From Neisseriaceae bacterium (lineage in GTDB: Bacteria; Pseudomonadota; Gammaproteobacteria; Burkholderiales; UBA11063): a stretch of DNA of 37,656 bases. Positions 9,429 through 19,445 of this stretch are shown here, piece by piece (position 1 is the first letter of the stretch; each line of letters starts with the position of its first letter). Under the pieces are notes generated by a model. It did not search any database. It was not told the DNA's origin and saw only the letters and a program-made list of their open reading frames with translations. Where the stretch lies: the NCBI GenBank assembly GCA_947446595.1, contig CANFGS010000018.1, positions 1 to 37,656 on the forward strand, in the 5' to 3' direction. The translations under genes were made by a program, and so were the position numbers.

Positions 9429-9518
9429 TCCAGCATTTTTTCGTCATCGAAACATTAATATCCGTCATCCCAGCTAAGGCTGGGATCCATGCACTCATAT
9501 ACTCAATTAGGGCAAGTG
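9423..9518 (+). repeat. dispersed repeat copy A (left half with perfect hairpin)
   Basis: The core runs from CGTCATCCC (9463) through GGATCCATGC to about 9518. ATCCCAGC (9467-9474) and GCTGGGAT (9479-9486) form a perfect 8-bp stem with loop TAAG. A further CGTCATTCCAGC (9423-9434) and CGTCAT (9442-9447) suggest remnants of another copy. It fills the rpe-recC gap and runs into the recC start. It matches the left half of copy C (24375-24477). Confidence 0.85.
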
Positions 9519-9524
9519 CTATAA

Positions 9525-10184
9525 TTAAGCTAAATTTGCTCTCATTGCATCAATAACCATTTTATAGTCAGACGAACCAAATATAGCACTACCGGCAACA
9601 AATGCATCAGCTCCAGCATCAGCAATTTCTCTTATATTATCAACCTTAACACCACCGTCAACTTCAAGAATAATATCACGCCCTGACGCTGTAATCAACT
9701 CACGAGTTTTACGAATTTTATCCAAAGTTGACGGAATAAATGACTGCCCACCAAATCCAGGATTAACTGACATTAATAATATTAAGTCAATATCATTAAT
9801 AGTATGCTCTAGATAGCTAAGGCTAGTTGCAGGATTAAAAGCTAACCCGGCTTTTAGGCCATAGCTTTTAATTAAACTAAGACTTCGATTAAGATGTAGT
9901 GTTGCTTCAGGATGAAATACAATAATATCGGCCCCTGCTTTGGCAAACTCATGAATTAATTCATCTACAGGAGATACCATCAAATGCACATCCATCAAAG
10001 CTCCTTTGGCGTATGGCTTAATAGCCTTACATATCATTGGCCCAAATGTTAGGTTTGGTACATAATGATTATCCATAACATCAAAATGAATCCAATTAGC
10101 ACCCGAGGTGACAACGTTTGCAACCTCATCACCGAGCTTAGCAAAATCGGCTGATAAAATACTTGGTGAAATAATATAACTCAT
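9525..10184 (-). CDS. rpe: ribulose-phosphate 3-epimerase
   Basis: Interconverts ribulose-5-phosphate and xylulose-5-phosphate in the pentose phosphate pathway; a cytosolic TIM barrel. The 219 residues are of usual length. Family marks are [13 protein letters not shown] at the start, [17 protein letters not shown] (metal-binding His and Asp), MDVHLMV, the [12 protein letters not shown] phosphate-binding loop, and LEVDGGV with the second catalytic Asp. It starts 18 bases after the ctpA stop, so it probably shares its transcript. A dispersed repeat separates it from recC. Confidence 0.97.
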   Translation of the reverse strand: MSYIISPSILSADFAKLGDEVANVVTSGANWIHFDVMDNHYVPNLTFGPMICKAIKPYAKGALMDVHLMVSPVDELIHEFAKAGADIIVFHPEATLHLNRSLSLIKSYGLKAGLAFNPATSLSYLEHTINDIDLILLMSVNPGFGGQSFIPSTLDKIRKTRELITASGRDIILEVDGGVKVDNIREIADAGADAFVAGSAIFGSSDYKMVIDAMRANLA

Positions 10185-10202
10185 AATTTTATCTTTAAAA
10201 TA

Positions 10203-11666
10203 TTATTTTTGAGACTTAGTCTGAGCGGGTAATGGCTTACCTTCCAAAATATTTAATGCCCACTGTAATTGGAAATCAGTAGCTAAATCAACAATTGCAA
10301 CATCTTCTTTTACAACTTTAGGCTGTTGTAGTTTTTGCTGCTTCATTTTAGCCTTAACTTCCTCTTGGGTACTTATTTGTTTTGGAGGCGAAATAACTGG
10401 AGTATTATCCTTATCTTTAGTAACTTGTACTGTATTAGTCGGATTATCTAAATGATGGTCTAAATTTGCCTCAGATAAATCCCAGCTATCATAAATATCA
10501 CTATATTCACTCTTAACAATAACATCAGGTTTAATACCTTTTGCCTGTATTGAACGACCTTTAGGAGTGTAGTATAATGCAGTTGTTAGTTTAACCGCAG
10601 TATCTTCAGATAATGGAATTACGGTTTGAACTGAGCCTTTACCAAACGAAGTTGTACCAATTATTTTAGCTCTCTTATAATCTTGTAATGCCCCAGATAC
10701 GATTTCTGAAGCTGATGCTGTACCTTGATTTACCAATACAACCATAGGAATAGTTTTAAATACATGAGGAACTTCAGCTAAAACATCAGGTTTTGATTCG
10801 GAAGTAGAATAATCCTCTGGTTTTGCATAGAATTTTTGATTCGAATTTGGAGCCCTACCAGCAGTATAAACAACCATACTATTTGTCGGTAAAAAAGCTC
10901 CAGCAACACCTACAGCACCTTGTAGAAGTCCACCTGGATCATCGCGTAAATCAACTACCAAGCCTTTTAGACTCTGGTTTTGACTCGCTAGTTTTTTAAG
11001 TGCAGCAATGAGATTGTCAGTAGTATCTGCTTGGAAATTAGTAATCCTAATATAAGCATAATTAGGAGTCAAAATCGTATATTTAATACTCTTGACTGAT
11101 ATTGTAGCTCGAATAATACTGAAAGTCAAGGGCTTTAATTCACCTTTTCTGGATATTGTAACTACAACCTTAGATCCAACAGTTCCTCGCATTTTTTTAA
11201 TTGCTTCATCAAGACTAAGACTAGATACTGGAATATTATCAATTTTAACTATCAAGTCGCCACTTTTTATCCCAGCTTTATAAGCAGGAGTACCATCAAT
11301 CGGTGCTACAACCTTGATACCATCATCTTTTTCACGGCTAACTTCAATACCAAGACCTGCAAAAGATCCTGTTGTCATTTCATTTAATTGCCTAAAATCA
11401 TCTTTATCAAGATAGGATGAATGAGGGTCAAGATTAGTAAGCATGCCATTAATAGCACCTTTAATCATTTTTTTATCGCTAACACTCTCAACATAATAGC
11501 TTTGAGCTATGGCATATACCTTAGCAAAATTATTAATCTCATCAACTGGTATACTAGTACTTAATGTTTCAGGAGTGCTCGTATCATCTATAGCATAAAC
11601 ATAGCTAACTATAGCCATACCTAAAACTGCAGCTAATATGATTTTATTAAATTGTTTAATTCGCAT
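10203..11666 (-). CDS. ctpA: C-terminal processing peptidase, S41 family (CtpA type)
   Basis: A periplasmic or membrane-tethered serine protease of the carboxyl-terminal processing family; such proteases trim envelope proteins, often cell-wall hydrolases. Residues 1-26 form a signal peptide or membrane anchor (hydrophobic stretch ILAAVLGMAIVSYVYA). A PDZ domain lies near 85-175 (GSFAGLGIEVS, AGIKSGDLIVKIDN) and the S41 domain near 195-385. The catalytic pair is visible: Ser318 in GTASASE and Lys343 in FGKGSVQ. The last 90 residues are a Lys/Gln-rich linker ending in a short hydrophobic-charged tail. Length 487 fits. It lies between ispF and rpe in a co-directional run. Confidence 0.93.
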   Translation of the reverse strand: MRIKQFNKIILAAVLGMAIVSYVYAIDDTSTPETLSTSIPVDEINNFAKVYAIAQSYYVESVSDKKMIKGAINGMLTNLDPHSSYLDKDDFRQLNEMTTGSFAGLGIEVSREKDDGIKVVAPIDGTPAYKAGIKSGDLIVKIDNIPVSSLSLDEAIKKMRGTVGSKVVVTISRKGELKPLTFSIIRATISVKSIKYTILTPNYAYIRITNFQADTTDNLIAALKKLASQNQSLKGLVVDLRDDPGGLLQGAVGVAGAFLPTNSMVVYTAGRAPNSNQKFYAKPEDYSTSESKPDVLAEVPHVFKTIPMVVLVNQGTASASEIVSGALQDYKRAKIIGTTSFGKGSVQTVIPLSEDTAVKLTTALYYTPKGRSIQAKGIKPDVIVKSEYSDIYDSWDLSEANLDHHLDNPTNTVQVTKDKDNTPVISPPKQISTQEEVKAKMKQQKLQQPKVVKEDVAIVDLATDFQLQWALNILEGKPLPAQTKSQK

Positions 11667-11688
11667 GAATAACCTTTTTTATAAATAT

Positions 11689-12165
11689 TTATTTAATTAA
11701 AAGAACGATTGCTTCAGCAATTACTGCTTCACCTCGCCCAACTACTCCAATACCTTCACTCGTTTTAGCTTTAATATTAATTTGTTCAATTTCTATTTCA
11801 AGTACATTTGCTAGGTTTTGTCGCATACTATCTATATAACTTCTTAATTTGGGAGATTCAATAATAATTGTAGTATCAATATTATTGATTTTATAGTCAG
11901 TCTCAGTAGTAATTTTATTTATAACGTTTTTAAGTAGTATACAGCTATTGGCATCTTTGAATTGCTTATCGGTATCTGGAAAGAATTTGCCTATATCTCC
12001 CATTGCAACAGCGCCAATTAGGGAGTCAATAATTGCATGAGTTAACACATCAGCGTCAGAATGACCAAGTAATCCTTTATCAAATGGAATTTCTACTCCA
12101 CCTAATATCAATTTACGATCTGCTACTAAGCGATGTAAGTCAAAACCTTGACCTATTTTAAGCAT
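11689..12165 (-). CDS. ispF: 2-C-methyl-D-erythritol 2,4-cyclodiphosphate synthase
   Basis: Fifth step of the non-mevalonate isoprenoid pathway, making the cyclic diphosphate in the cytosol. The 158-residue length is typical. The zinc ligands Asp8 and His10 are in GFDLHRL, the third His is in GHSDADVLTHAI, and the C-terminal KAKTSEGIGVVGRGEAV motif is present. ispD, often fused or adjacent, is not in this window. It lies about 31 bases after trxB on the same strand, with AAGG before its ATG. Confidence 0.97.
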   Translation of the reverse strand: MLKIGQGFDLHRLVADRKLILGGVEIPFDKGLLGHSDADVLTHAIIDSLIGAVAMGDIGKFFPDTDKQFKDANSCILLKNVINKITTETDYKINNIDTTIIIESPKLRSYIDSMRQNLANVLEIEIEQINIKAKTSEGIGVVGRGEAVIAEAIVLLIK

Positions 12166-12196
12166 TAAATTTTAACCTTAAAAACCATCAAAACAA

Positions 12197-13424
<1,228 letters not shown>

Positions 13425-13425
<1 letters not shown>

Positions 13426-14243
13426 TATTTACGTCCTCCCTTGAATATACGTGTTAATAAACCTTTCTTCGGGGCAATGGTAAAACGTAATTCCTTATCT
13501 TCACCCAAAAACCTAGCAACAACATCATTATAACTCTCTGACACATTAGTGCCTTTTAGATTAATTGCTGGAGTACCTGTATTTGAGGCCTGTAGTACAT
13601 CCTTTGATTCAGGAATAACCCCAATAACTGGAATGCGTAAAATATCTTCTATATCAGTTATAGATAGCATTTCACCACTTTCTACGCGCTCAGGGTTGTA
13701 GCGTGTAATAAGTAGATGAGTTTTGATTTTTTCTAAGCCATCCTCAGCTCTTTTTGATTTAGATGCCAAAAGACCTAATATTCTATCTGAATCACGCACT
13801 GATGACACTTCAGGGTTAGTTACAACAACAGCTTCATCAGCGTAGTATAAAGCTAAAAACGCCCCACGCTCAATTCCAGCCGGTGAATCACAAATAATAT
13901 AATCAAAATCTTCAGAAAGATCTTGAATAACCTTAGCAACACCTTCTTCAGTCAACGCCTCTTTATCTTTGGTTTGGGATGCAGCCAATATAAATAGATT
14001 ATCGCTGTTTTTATCTTTGATAAGCGCCTGATGAAGTGTTGCTTCCCCATTAATCACATTAACAAAGTCGTATACTACTCTTCGTTCACATCCCATTATT
14101 AGATCTAAATTTCGTAACCCGATATCAAAATCAATAACAACCGTTTTATAGCCCTTAAGTGCTAATCCTGTTGCAAAACTTGCTGATGTGGTAGTCTTTC
14201 CAACTCCCCCCTTACCTGAGGTAATAACTACTATTCTAGCCAT
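13425..14243 (-). CDS. minD: MinD, septum-site ATPase
   Basis: A membrane-cycling ATPase that recruits MinC and is released by MinE. The deviant Walker A (SGKGGVGKTT) begins about residue 8 after the preferred ATG at 14243, which has AGGAG seven bases upstream. An in-frame extension to 14288 overlaps minC and is rejected. FDIGLRNLD and ICDSPAGIE are the switch motifs. The C-terminal amphipathic membrane helix is visible as KKGLLTRIFKGGRK. About 272 residues, typical. Confidence 0.97.
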
Positions 14244-14268
14244 ATAAACTCCTAAATGATTAATGTGA

Positions 14269-14949
14269 TTAATATGCCATTGGCTCAATAATTAAACGAT
14301 TTTTATTATCTAATGAAATCATAACTGATTTATGAAATATATTGTCTGGCAATTTTCCATCCATAGTTCGGTATAAACCCCCAATAGAAATCAATTCAGC
14401 ATTAAATTTACCAACAAACATACGTGCTGTTTTGTCACCATTAGACCCAGCAACCAAACGTCCCTTTGCTTCGCCATAGACATGAATATTGCCTGAAGCA
14501 ATAACTTCTGCGTTATCTGATACAAATGAAGTTATAATTATATCGCCATCATTTTCTAATTTCATACCGCTTCTTAGTGGGTCCGAATAAAGCAATGCTT
14601 TATTAAAAATATGATCAGATGCTTTTTCTGATTCAGGCATATTTATTACCTGAATACCTGAAATACTATCTACATGAATAAAGTTACTTCTTAGCACCGC
14701 ATGAAAATTCAGTTCTAATTTATTAGCTATTATAAGAATTCCTAGAACAATTTTCTCAAGTGCACTATGCTGTATTTCTCCATCAATTGATAATACAATA
14801 TTGGCATTTTTCTGTTCTAATTTTTTGAAACCATTTAATTTAGACTCAATTTCAGCTAATTCAGTAGTAGGATTTATTTGTAATAAAAAATATTCAAATT
14901 TAGCATGTGTAAATTTTATTTTTTTTTGTAACACCTTTAACCTATTCAT
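14269..14949 (-). CDS. minC: MinC, septum-site inhibitor
   Basis: Blocks FtsZ polymerisation away from mid-cell when carried by MinD. The 226 residues fit the family. The N-terminal FtsZ-binding domain is divergent, but the C-terminal beta-helix is clear: LRSGMKLENDGDIIITSFVSDNAEVIASGNIHVYGEAKGRLVAG, then FNAELISIGGLYR with the MinD-binding R-S/GG region. It leads minC-minD-minE-trxB. Confidence 0.95.
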   Translation of the reverse strand: MNRLKVLQKKIKFTHAKFEYFLLQINPTTELAEIESKLNGFKKLEQKNANIVLSIDGEIQHSALEKIVLGILIIANKLELNFHAVLRSNFIHVDSISGIQVINMPESEKASDHIFNKALLYSDPLRSGMKLENDGDIIITSFVSDNAEVIASGNIHVYGEAKGRLVAGSNGDKTARMFVGKFNAELISIGGLYRTMDGKLPDNIFHKSVMISLDNKNRLIIEPMAY

Positions 14950-14966
14950 ATAAAAAACAATTCGTT

Positions 14967-14997
14967 ATTTTAACATATTCTTTGTTAATAAATTCAA
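14967..14997 (-). promoter_or_regulatory. candidate minC promoter
   Basis: On the minus strand TTGAAT (14992-14997) is followed after 18-19 bases by TTAAAA/TAAAAT (14967-14973), about 20 bases before the minC ATG. The 80-base gap also serves the divergent gene at 15030. Next to that ATG is a palindrome AGTTAT-A-ATAACT (15016-15028) that overlaps a perfect TATAAT (15019-15024) on the plus strand. Confidence 0.35.
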
Positions 14998-15029
14998 CAG
15001 AATTTGAGATAAAGAAGTTATAATAACTC

Positions 15030-16205
15030 ATGATAAAAAAATATGACTGTATAATAATTGGTGCTGGTGCCGCAGGGCTAATGTGTGCTTATAACGTAGG
15101 GTTAAAAGGTAAAAAAGTTCTTTTGATCGACCACAGCCCAAAACTTGCCGAAAAAATTAGAATTAGCGGTGGCGGACGATGTAATTTCACCAATATAAAT
15201 ACCAAAGCTAGTTCATACCTTTCAAATAATCCGCATTTTTGTATTTCAGCACTCTCTAGATATACTCCTAATCATTTCTGTGAGTTATTAGATTTGCACA
15301 ATATAGCCTATCACGAAAAGACGCTGGGGCAATTATTTTGTGATAATAGTGCTACTGATATCATAAATTTGCTGGATTATCTATGTACAAGCGTTGGTGT
15401 TATACGTAAAATGTCTGTTTCTATTAATCAAATAGATAAATCCGCAACAGGCTTTAGCGTTCATTCTACCGAAGGTATTACTGATAGTGAAGCTCTTGTT
15501 ATAGCTACAGGTGGCCTTGCCATGCCCCAAGTTGGTGCTAGCGCTTTTGGATATAATATTGCCAAACAGTTTGGCATTAATGTTATTAAACCAGAACCTG
15601 CGTTAGTGCCATTAGCACTTGATCCAAATGATTTACTTAAGTTTAATGACCTATCAGGAATATCATTTGAAAGTATCGTATCAACTAATGATATTAGCTT
15701 CGCTGAATCTACATTACTAACTCATAGAGGACTTAGTGGCCCAGCAATTCTTCAAATATCATCATATTGGAACTCCGGTAATAAAATAAATATAAATATG
15801 TTACCGTCACAAAATATAGTTGAATTAATTAGACAACATAAAACCAGCACCAAATTATTAAGTACATTTTTACACCAGTTTTTGACACAGCGTTTATCAG
15901 ATAGCATGTGTAAAATAATTGGTATCAATAAACAAATATGCCAACTGTCAAATAAAGAGATTGCTGCTATTGCAACCTTTATACATGAGTTAAGCCTCAA
16001 ACCAACTGGTACACTTGGCTATAAAAAAGCAGAAATTACCAAAGGTGGTGTTGATACTACAATGTTATCCTCAAAGACTATGGAATCAAATTCTGTATCT
16101 GGATTATACTTTATTGGTGAAGTAGTTGATGTAACTGGATGGCTTGGTGGATATAATTTTCAGTGGGCATGGGCATCCGCCTATGCCTGTGGTGCTAGTA
16201 TATGA
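15030..16205 (+). CDS. HI0933/YhiN-family FAD-dependent flavoprotein
   Basis: A flavoprotein of the HI0933-like family, also called BaiN/RdsA-like NAD(P)/FAD oxidoreductase; the physiological substrate is not settled for most members. The 391 residues carry an N-terminal Rossmann motif IIGAGAAGLMCAY, the family mark KIRISGGGRCNFTN, a central IATGGLAMPQVGASAFGYNIAKQFG, and the C-terminal GLYFIGEVVDVTGWLGGYNFQWAWASAYACG. A TATAAT at 15019-15024 lies only five bases before the ATG, so a leaderless or very short-leader transcript is possible; GAAG 12 bases upstream is a weak ribosome binding site. xthA follows after 16 bases. Confidence 0.9.
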   Translation: MIKKYDCIIIGAGAAGLMCAYNVGLKGKKVLLIDHSPKLAEKIRISGGGRCNFTNINTKASSYLSNNPHFCISALSRYTPNHFCELLDLHNIAYHEKTLGQLFCDNSATDIINLLDYLCTSVGVIRKMSVSINQIDKSATGFSVHSTEGITDSEALVIATGGLAMPQVGASAFGYNIAKQFGINVIKPEPALVPLALDPNDLLKFNDLSGISFESIVSTNDISFAESTLLTHRGLSGPAILQISSYWNSGNKININMLPSQNIVELIRQHKTSTKLLSTFLHQFLTQRLSDSMCKIIGINKQICQLSNKEIAAIATFIHELSLKPTGTLGYKKAEITKGGVDTTMLSSKTMESNSVSGLYFIGEVVDVTGWLGGYNFQWAWASAYACGASI

Positions 16206-16221
16206 ATTTAAGAGGAATATT

Positions 16222-16995
16222 ATGCTAAAGGTAATAAGTATTAATGTAAATGGGATCAGATCTGCTAATAATAAAGGTTTGTTTGACTGGCTTCTCAAAG
16301 AAAACGCTGATATAATTTGTATACAAGAGCTAAAAGCTAACCTTAAAGATATTCCTCCTGAACTAATTAAATTTAATGGCTATTATAGTGAATTTCACCC
16401 AGCTCAGAAAAAGGGTTATAGCGGTGTTGCTATTTATTCTAAAATAAAACCAGATAATATTGTTGTTGGTTTAAATAACACCCGTATTGATGATGAAGGG
16501 CGTTATCTACAATTTGACTTTAAAGACTTCTCAGTAATTTCACTATATTTACCGTCTGGTTCATCAGGCCCTGAAAAACAAGCTAATAAATTTCATTTTA
16601 TGGATTTTTATAAACCACTACTTCAAAACAAACTAAAATCTGGACGCGAATATATAATTTGCGGAGATTGGAATATAGCACATCAGGAGATAGATCTAAA
16701 AAACTGGAAGGGAAATCTTAAAAACTCTGGATTTTTACCTGAAGAACGCCAATGGATAGGCGAACTATTCGATATAGGATTTGTTGATAGCTATAGAAGC
16801 CTATATAAAGACACCCCCGGCTATACTTGGTGGTCAAACCGTGGACAAGCTTATGCCAAAGATGTCGGCTGGAGAATAGATTATCAGATAACCACTCCAA
16901 ATATTGCAAAAACACTCAAAAAAGCTACAATCTTCAAAGAAATTAAATTCTCTGATCACGCTCCACTAATAATGGAGTATGATATAATTTTCTAA
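16222..16995 (+). CDS. xthA: exodeoxyribonuclease III (AP endonuclease)
   Basis: Cuts DNA at abasic sites and removes 3'-blocking groups in base excision repair. I start it at ATG 16222 (AGAGGAA just upstream, MLKVISINVNGIRSA); a longer in-frame opening would overlap the preceding gene. Length 257 is usual. Metal/catalytic motifs are INVNGIR, IQELK (Glu), CGDWNIAH (Asp/Asn), GWRIDYQ and the final SDHAPL (Asp-His). It is convergent with the YciI-like gene: the stops overlap by four bases at 16992-16995. Confidence 0.96.
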   Translation: MLKVISINVNGIRSANNKGLFDWLLKENADIICIQELKANLKDIPPELIKFNGYYSEFHPAQKKGYSGVAIYSKIKPDNIVVGLNNTRIDDEGRYLQFDFKDFSVISLYLPSGSSGPEKQANKFHFMDFYKPLLQNKLKSGREYIICGDWNIAHQEIDLKNWKGNLKNSGFLPEERQWIGELFDIGFVDSYRSLYKDTPGYTWWSNRGQAYAKDVGWRIDYQITTPNIAKTLKKATIFKEIKFSDHAPLIMEYDIIF

Positions 16996-17279
16996 GCTTC
17001 TAGGCTTTGAATTAGTTGATTACGCCTAGTTGCACTAAATTCAGTAATAGTATATTTACCAATATTATTAATATAGAACGGGTCTTGCTTTATTAATTTT
17101 TCAGCTTCAGCCCTGGTTTTAGAAAGAAGTACTACCACCCCACCAGTTCTTGGAACTTTTGGCCCAGCTAATAATATATTTCCGCGTGATACTTCAACAT
17201 CAAGCCATGCTCTATGAGGTACAGTATGTTGTTCAACCACTTCAATTGGCACCAAATAATTTATTTCAACTAAAAACAT
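16992..17279 (-). CDS. YciI-like protein
   Basis: A 95-residue protein of the YciI family, a small ferredoxin-like (dimeric alpha-beta barrel) fold of unsettled function. The family signs are an early strand (MFLVEINYLVP), HRAWLDVEVSRGNILLAGPKVPRTGGVVVL with the conserved His and the GG turn, then DPFYINNIGKYTITEF. No signal peptide. It is co-directional with the lipoprotein and MFS genes upstream. Confidence 0.8.
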   Translation of the reverse strand: MFLVEINYLVPIEVVEQHTVPHRAWLDVEVSRGNILLAGPKVPRTGGVVVLLSKTRAEAEKLIKQDPFYINNIGKYTITEFSATRRNQLIQSLEA

Positions 17280-17318
17280 ACAACTTACTCCATAAATTTA
17301 CATATACAAAAAAGATAT

Positions 17319-17666
17319 TTAATTACTTACTTTATGCAGTGGTTCAGAGCAATAATTATCAATAGTTAACTCGCCCTCCACATAAACTATATTAAATTTC
17401 AATGTAGGATCAATTGCACTAAAAAGAAAATAGATACCATTTTTTTTAAAATTAAGATCTATATTTTCTAATGATTTATTATTTATCCCGCTAAATTTAT
17501 CAACCATAATAGATGCTCCATTTCTCACTAACTCTAGATTACACAGATCATCATTACTGGTCCATTTACCATACAGCTCTACATTAATTTCTGGAGGCGT
17601 AGTTTTATGTTCACAACCACATAAAAGAACTGCCATTATTAAATATATTTTTGTTAATTTCATCAT
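17319..17666 (-). CDS. small predicted lipoprotein
   Basis: I do not recognise the family. 115 residues start MMKLTKIYLIMAVLLCGCEHK. The N-terminal hydrophobic stretch ends in a lipobox (LLCGC, lipidated Cys18), so it should be anchored in a membrane facing the periplasm. The remainder is probably beta-rich with one more Cys (DLCNLEL) and one near the C-terminus (DNYCSEP). Its first ATG overlaps the MFS stop as ATGA, with a second ATG directly after, so it is coupled to the transporter and may work with it, or simply share the transcript. Confidence 0.7.
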   Translation of the reverse strand: MMKLTKIYLIMAVLLCGCEHKTTPPEINVELYGKWTSNDDLCNLELVRNGASIMVDKFSGINNKSLENIDLNFKKNGIYFLFSAIDPTLKFNIVYVEGELTIDNYCSEPLHKVSN

Positions 17667-18916
17667 AATCCCACTTCACTACTAAATCTATCGGGTCGAA
17701 ATTTGTATATAAACAACAAACCACCAATTATTGTGCACATACCACCAATCAATACGGGATACATTATATACCCTGAAGCAAGGTATCCAGCGATTAATGC
17801 TGGTATTGTTCCCGACAAAGCATTACTACTACTATTTATACCCATTACTTCCCCACGAATTTCTGCTTTTGTAATTCGAGTCAGTAAGGCTGTGCTAAAA
17901 GCTTTAGTTAGTGCAATAGCAAGAGCCATTAGCGGTGGAATAAAATAAATATACAGAACATTATCTAATGAAATAAAATAATAAGCTAATATACATAAGC
18001 CTGTAGCTATTATTGATATGCGAAGAACTTTATAATCAGTAATCTTACTAGAAAGTCTTCTAACAACAACCCCTTGAGCCAAAATTACCATTACCCCAAA
18101 GTATGCAAAAAAATCACCAATTTGTGATTGATTGTAGAAAAACTTACTAGCTAATATCACACCCCAAAAAGTAGTAAAAAAACTAAATCCTGCGTTAAAT
18201 AAAAATATAGATGGAATAATATTTCTTAACCCATTGTCGCTAAAACCTCTAAAGATATTAATAAACGGTCTAGCTAAATCAATATTAGCCTTATTCACCA
18301 CTCGAGTTTCAGGTAAAAAATATAAAATCAATAATACGTTTAAAAAACAAAGAAAGCTTGCAAAGATAAATGGCGTATAACTAGTAAACCAATCAACTAT
18401 CATTGAATCTGATAGTTTGCCACCAACAAATGGTCCAAAAATAAACCCACTTCCTAATGCCATCCCTACTATCCCAAAATTCCGCGCTCTTTTTGTAGGC
18501 TCGCTAATATCACCGATTACAGAATGAGCAACAGAAATATTGCCACCAGTAGCACCATCAATACTACGAGCTAAAAACATAAGAGGGATATTTTTACAAT
18601 ATATAGCATAAGCAAAGAGAAGATATGAAATCGCGGTGCCAGAAATAGAAAATAATAAAATAAGTCGTCGTCCAAATTTATCAGAATATTGCCCAAGTAT
18701 AGGGGCACAAATAAACTGAAATAATGGATACATTGCCATCAGCCATCCACCCATAATCAGTGCTTGTGATGTACTCCAACTATCTGGAATTATACAAAAT
18801 ATTGATGTTTTTAAAATAAGTAGTGGAATTACTGGTATTAAGATACCAATACCTAGCATATCAAGAAATATAGTTAAGAAAACCACCAAAAGAACTTTGG
18901 TATTAGAATTTTTCAT
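17663..18916 (-). CDS. MFS transporter, TetA/Bcr-type exporter
   Basis: A 417-residue inner-membrane protein with about 12 hydrophobic segments. The MFS signature between segments 2 and 3 is GQYSDKFGRRLILL. The start (LVVFLTIFLDMLGIGILIPVIPLL) and LARSIDGATGGNISVAHSVIGD, then GMALGSGFIFGPFVGGKL, resemble the tetracycline/H+ antiporter branch (DHA1). The substrate cannot be told from sequence; calling it tetracycline resistance would be an over-reading. It is followed by a coupled lipoprotein. Confidence 0.85.
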   Translation of the reverse strand: MKNSNTKVLLVVFLTIFLDMLGIGILIPVIPLLILKTSIFCIIPDSWSTSQALIMGGWLMAMYPLFQFICAPILGQYSDKFGRRLILLFSISGTAISYLLFAYAIYCKNIPLMFLARSIDGATGGNISVAHSVIGDISEPTKRARNFGIVGMALGSGFIFGPFVGGKLSDSMIVDWFTSYTPFIFASFLCFLNVLLILYFLPETRVVNKANIDLARPFINIFRGFSDNGLRNIIPSIFLFNAGFSFFTTFWGVILASKFFYNQSQIGDFFAYFGVMVILAQGVVVRRLSSKITDYKVLRISIIATGLCILAYYFISLDNVLYIYFIPPLMALAIALTKAFSTALLTRITKAEIRGEVMGINSSSNALSGTIPALIAGYLASGYIMYPVLIGGMCTIIGGLLFIYKFRPDRFSSEVGL

Positions 18917-18968
18917 AGTTAGAGTTGTCGTATAACATTACTCATACGACACCAAGAATACATGGATA

Positions 18969-19235
18969 TTAATTATGTCCAGGTTTAGCAAAACGGCATA
19001 GACCACTTCCACTTTTTTCTTCATTCAAAGTTACAGTAATATTTTTATCTAGTGCAAGAATATTTGCTTTACAAGTAGCAGCACAATCAGCTTTATCAGC
19101 AGTGTAGTTTACTTGAACTGCCGTTTTATTATGGCTTTTTAGCATTCCTACAACTTTTTCTGCATTTTTTGGATCATTACAATCAGCAAAAGCAACACTA
19201 CTAAGAACCATAAGTGCTAACAATAATTTTTTCAT
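18969..19235 (-). CDS. small exported four-cysteine protein, unrecognised
   Basis: An 88-residue protein with a clear signal peptide (MKKLLLALMVLSSVAFA, probable cleavage before Asp18). The mature part of about 71 residues has four cysteines (19, 51, 55, 80), enough for two disulfides in the periplasm, with a CAATC pair. A strong AAGGTGAT ribosome binding site precedes the ATG, and an extended -10 promoter lies upstream. I do not recognise the family. Confidence 0.75.
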   Translation of the reverse strand: MKKLLLALMVLSSVAFADCNDPKNAEKVVGMLKSHNKTAVQVNYTADKADCAATCKANILALDKNITVTLNEEKSGSGLCRFAKPGHN

Positions 19236-19310
19236 ATTTTATCACCTTTATAAATTATTAAACATCTCACAAATTAGATATTTGAAAAATCACTTACCTA
19301 ACAATTATAC

Positions 19311-19319
19311 ATTATACCA
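19311..19319 (-). promoter_or_regulatory. extended -10 promoter for the small exported protein
   Basis: The minus strand reads TGGTATAAT, a perfect extended -10 (TGnTATAAT), about 76 bases before the ATG at 19235. A second TATAAT follows a few bases on. A TTGACT lies just upstream at too short a spacing to serve as the -35. The leader would be about 70 bases. Confidence 0.5.
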
Positions 19320-19381
19320 CAGTAGTCAAAAATAAAGCACAAATTTTAAATTATATTACCTATCCCATCAAGCATTATTAT

Positions 19382-19436
19382 GGCATGGATCCTCAACTCA
19401 CATTTAAGCAGCAACTTGTTTATGTCGAGGATGACG
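19382..19436 (+). repeat. dispersed repeat copy B (right half)
   Basis: GGCATGGATCC through GAGGATGACG matches the right half of copy C (24421-24477), including AAGCAGCAA and CTTGTTTATG. ATCCTCaAC (19389-19397) pairs with GTcGAGGAT (19424-19432) at 8 of 9 positions. Two of these pairs differ from copy C on both sides of the stem. It lies between the RNase E/G-family gene and the small exported protein. Confidence 0.8.
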
Positions 19437-19445
19437 CTGAGGGTA

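Noticed and set aside
14244-14288. 15-codon N-terminal extension of MinD overlapping minC
   Set aside because: ATG 14243 has AGGAG at good spacing, and the Walker A motif then sits at the usual distance from the start.
16144-16221. 26-codon N-terminal extension of exonuclease III
   Set aside because: It overlaps the preceding flavoprotein gene in another frame; MLKVISINVNGIR is the family start and has AGAGGAA before it.
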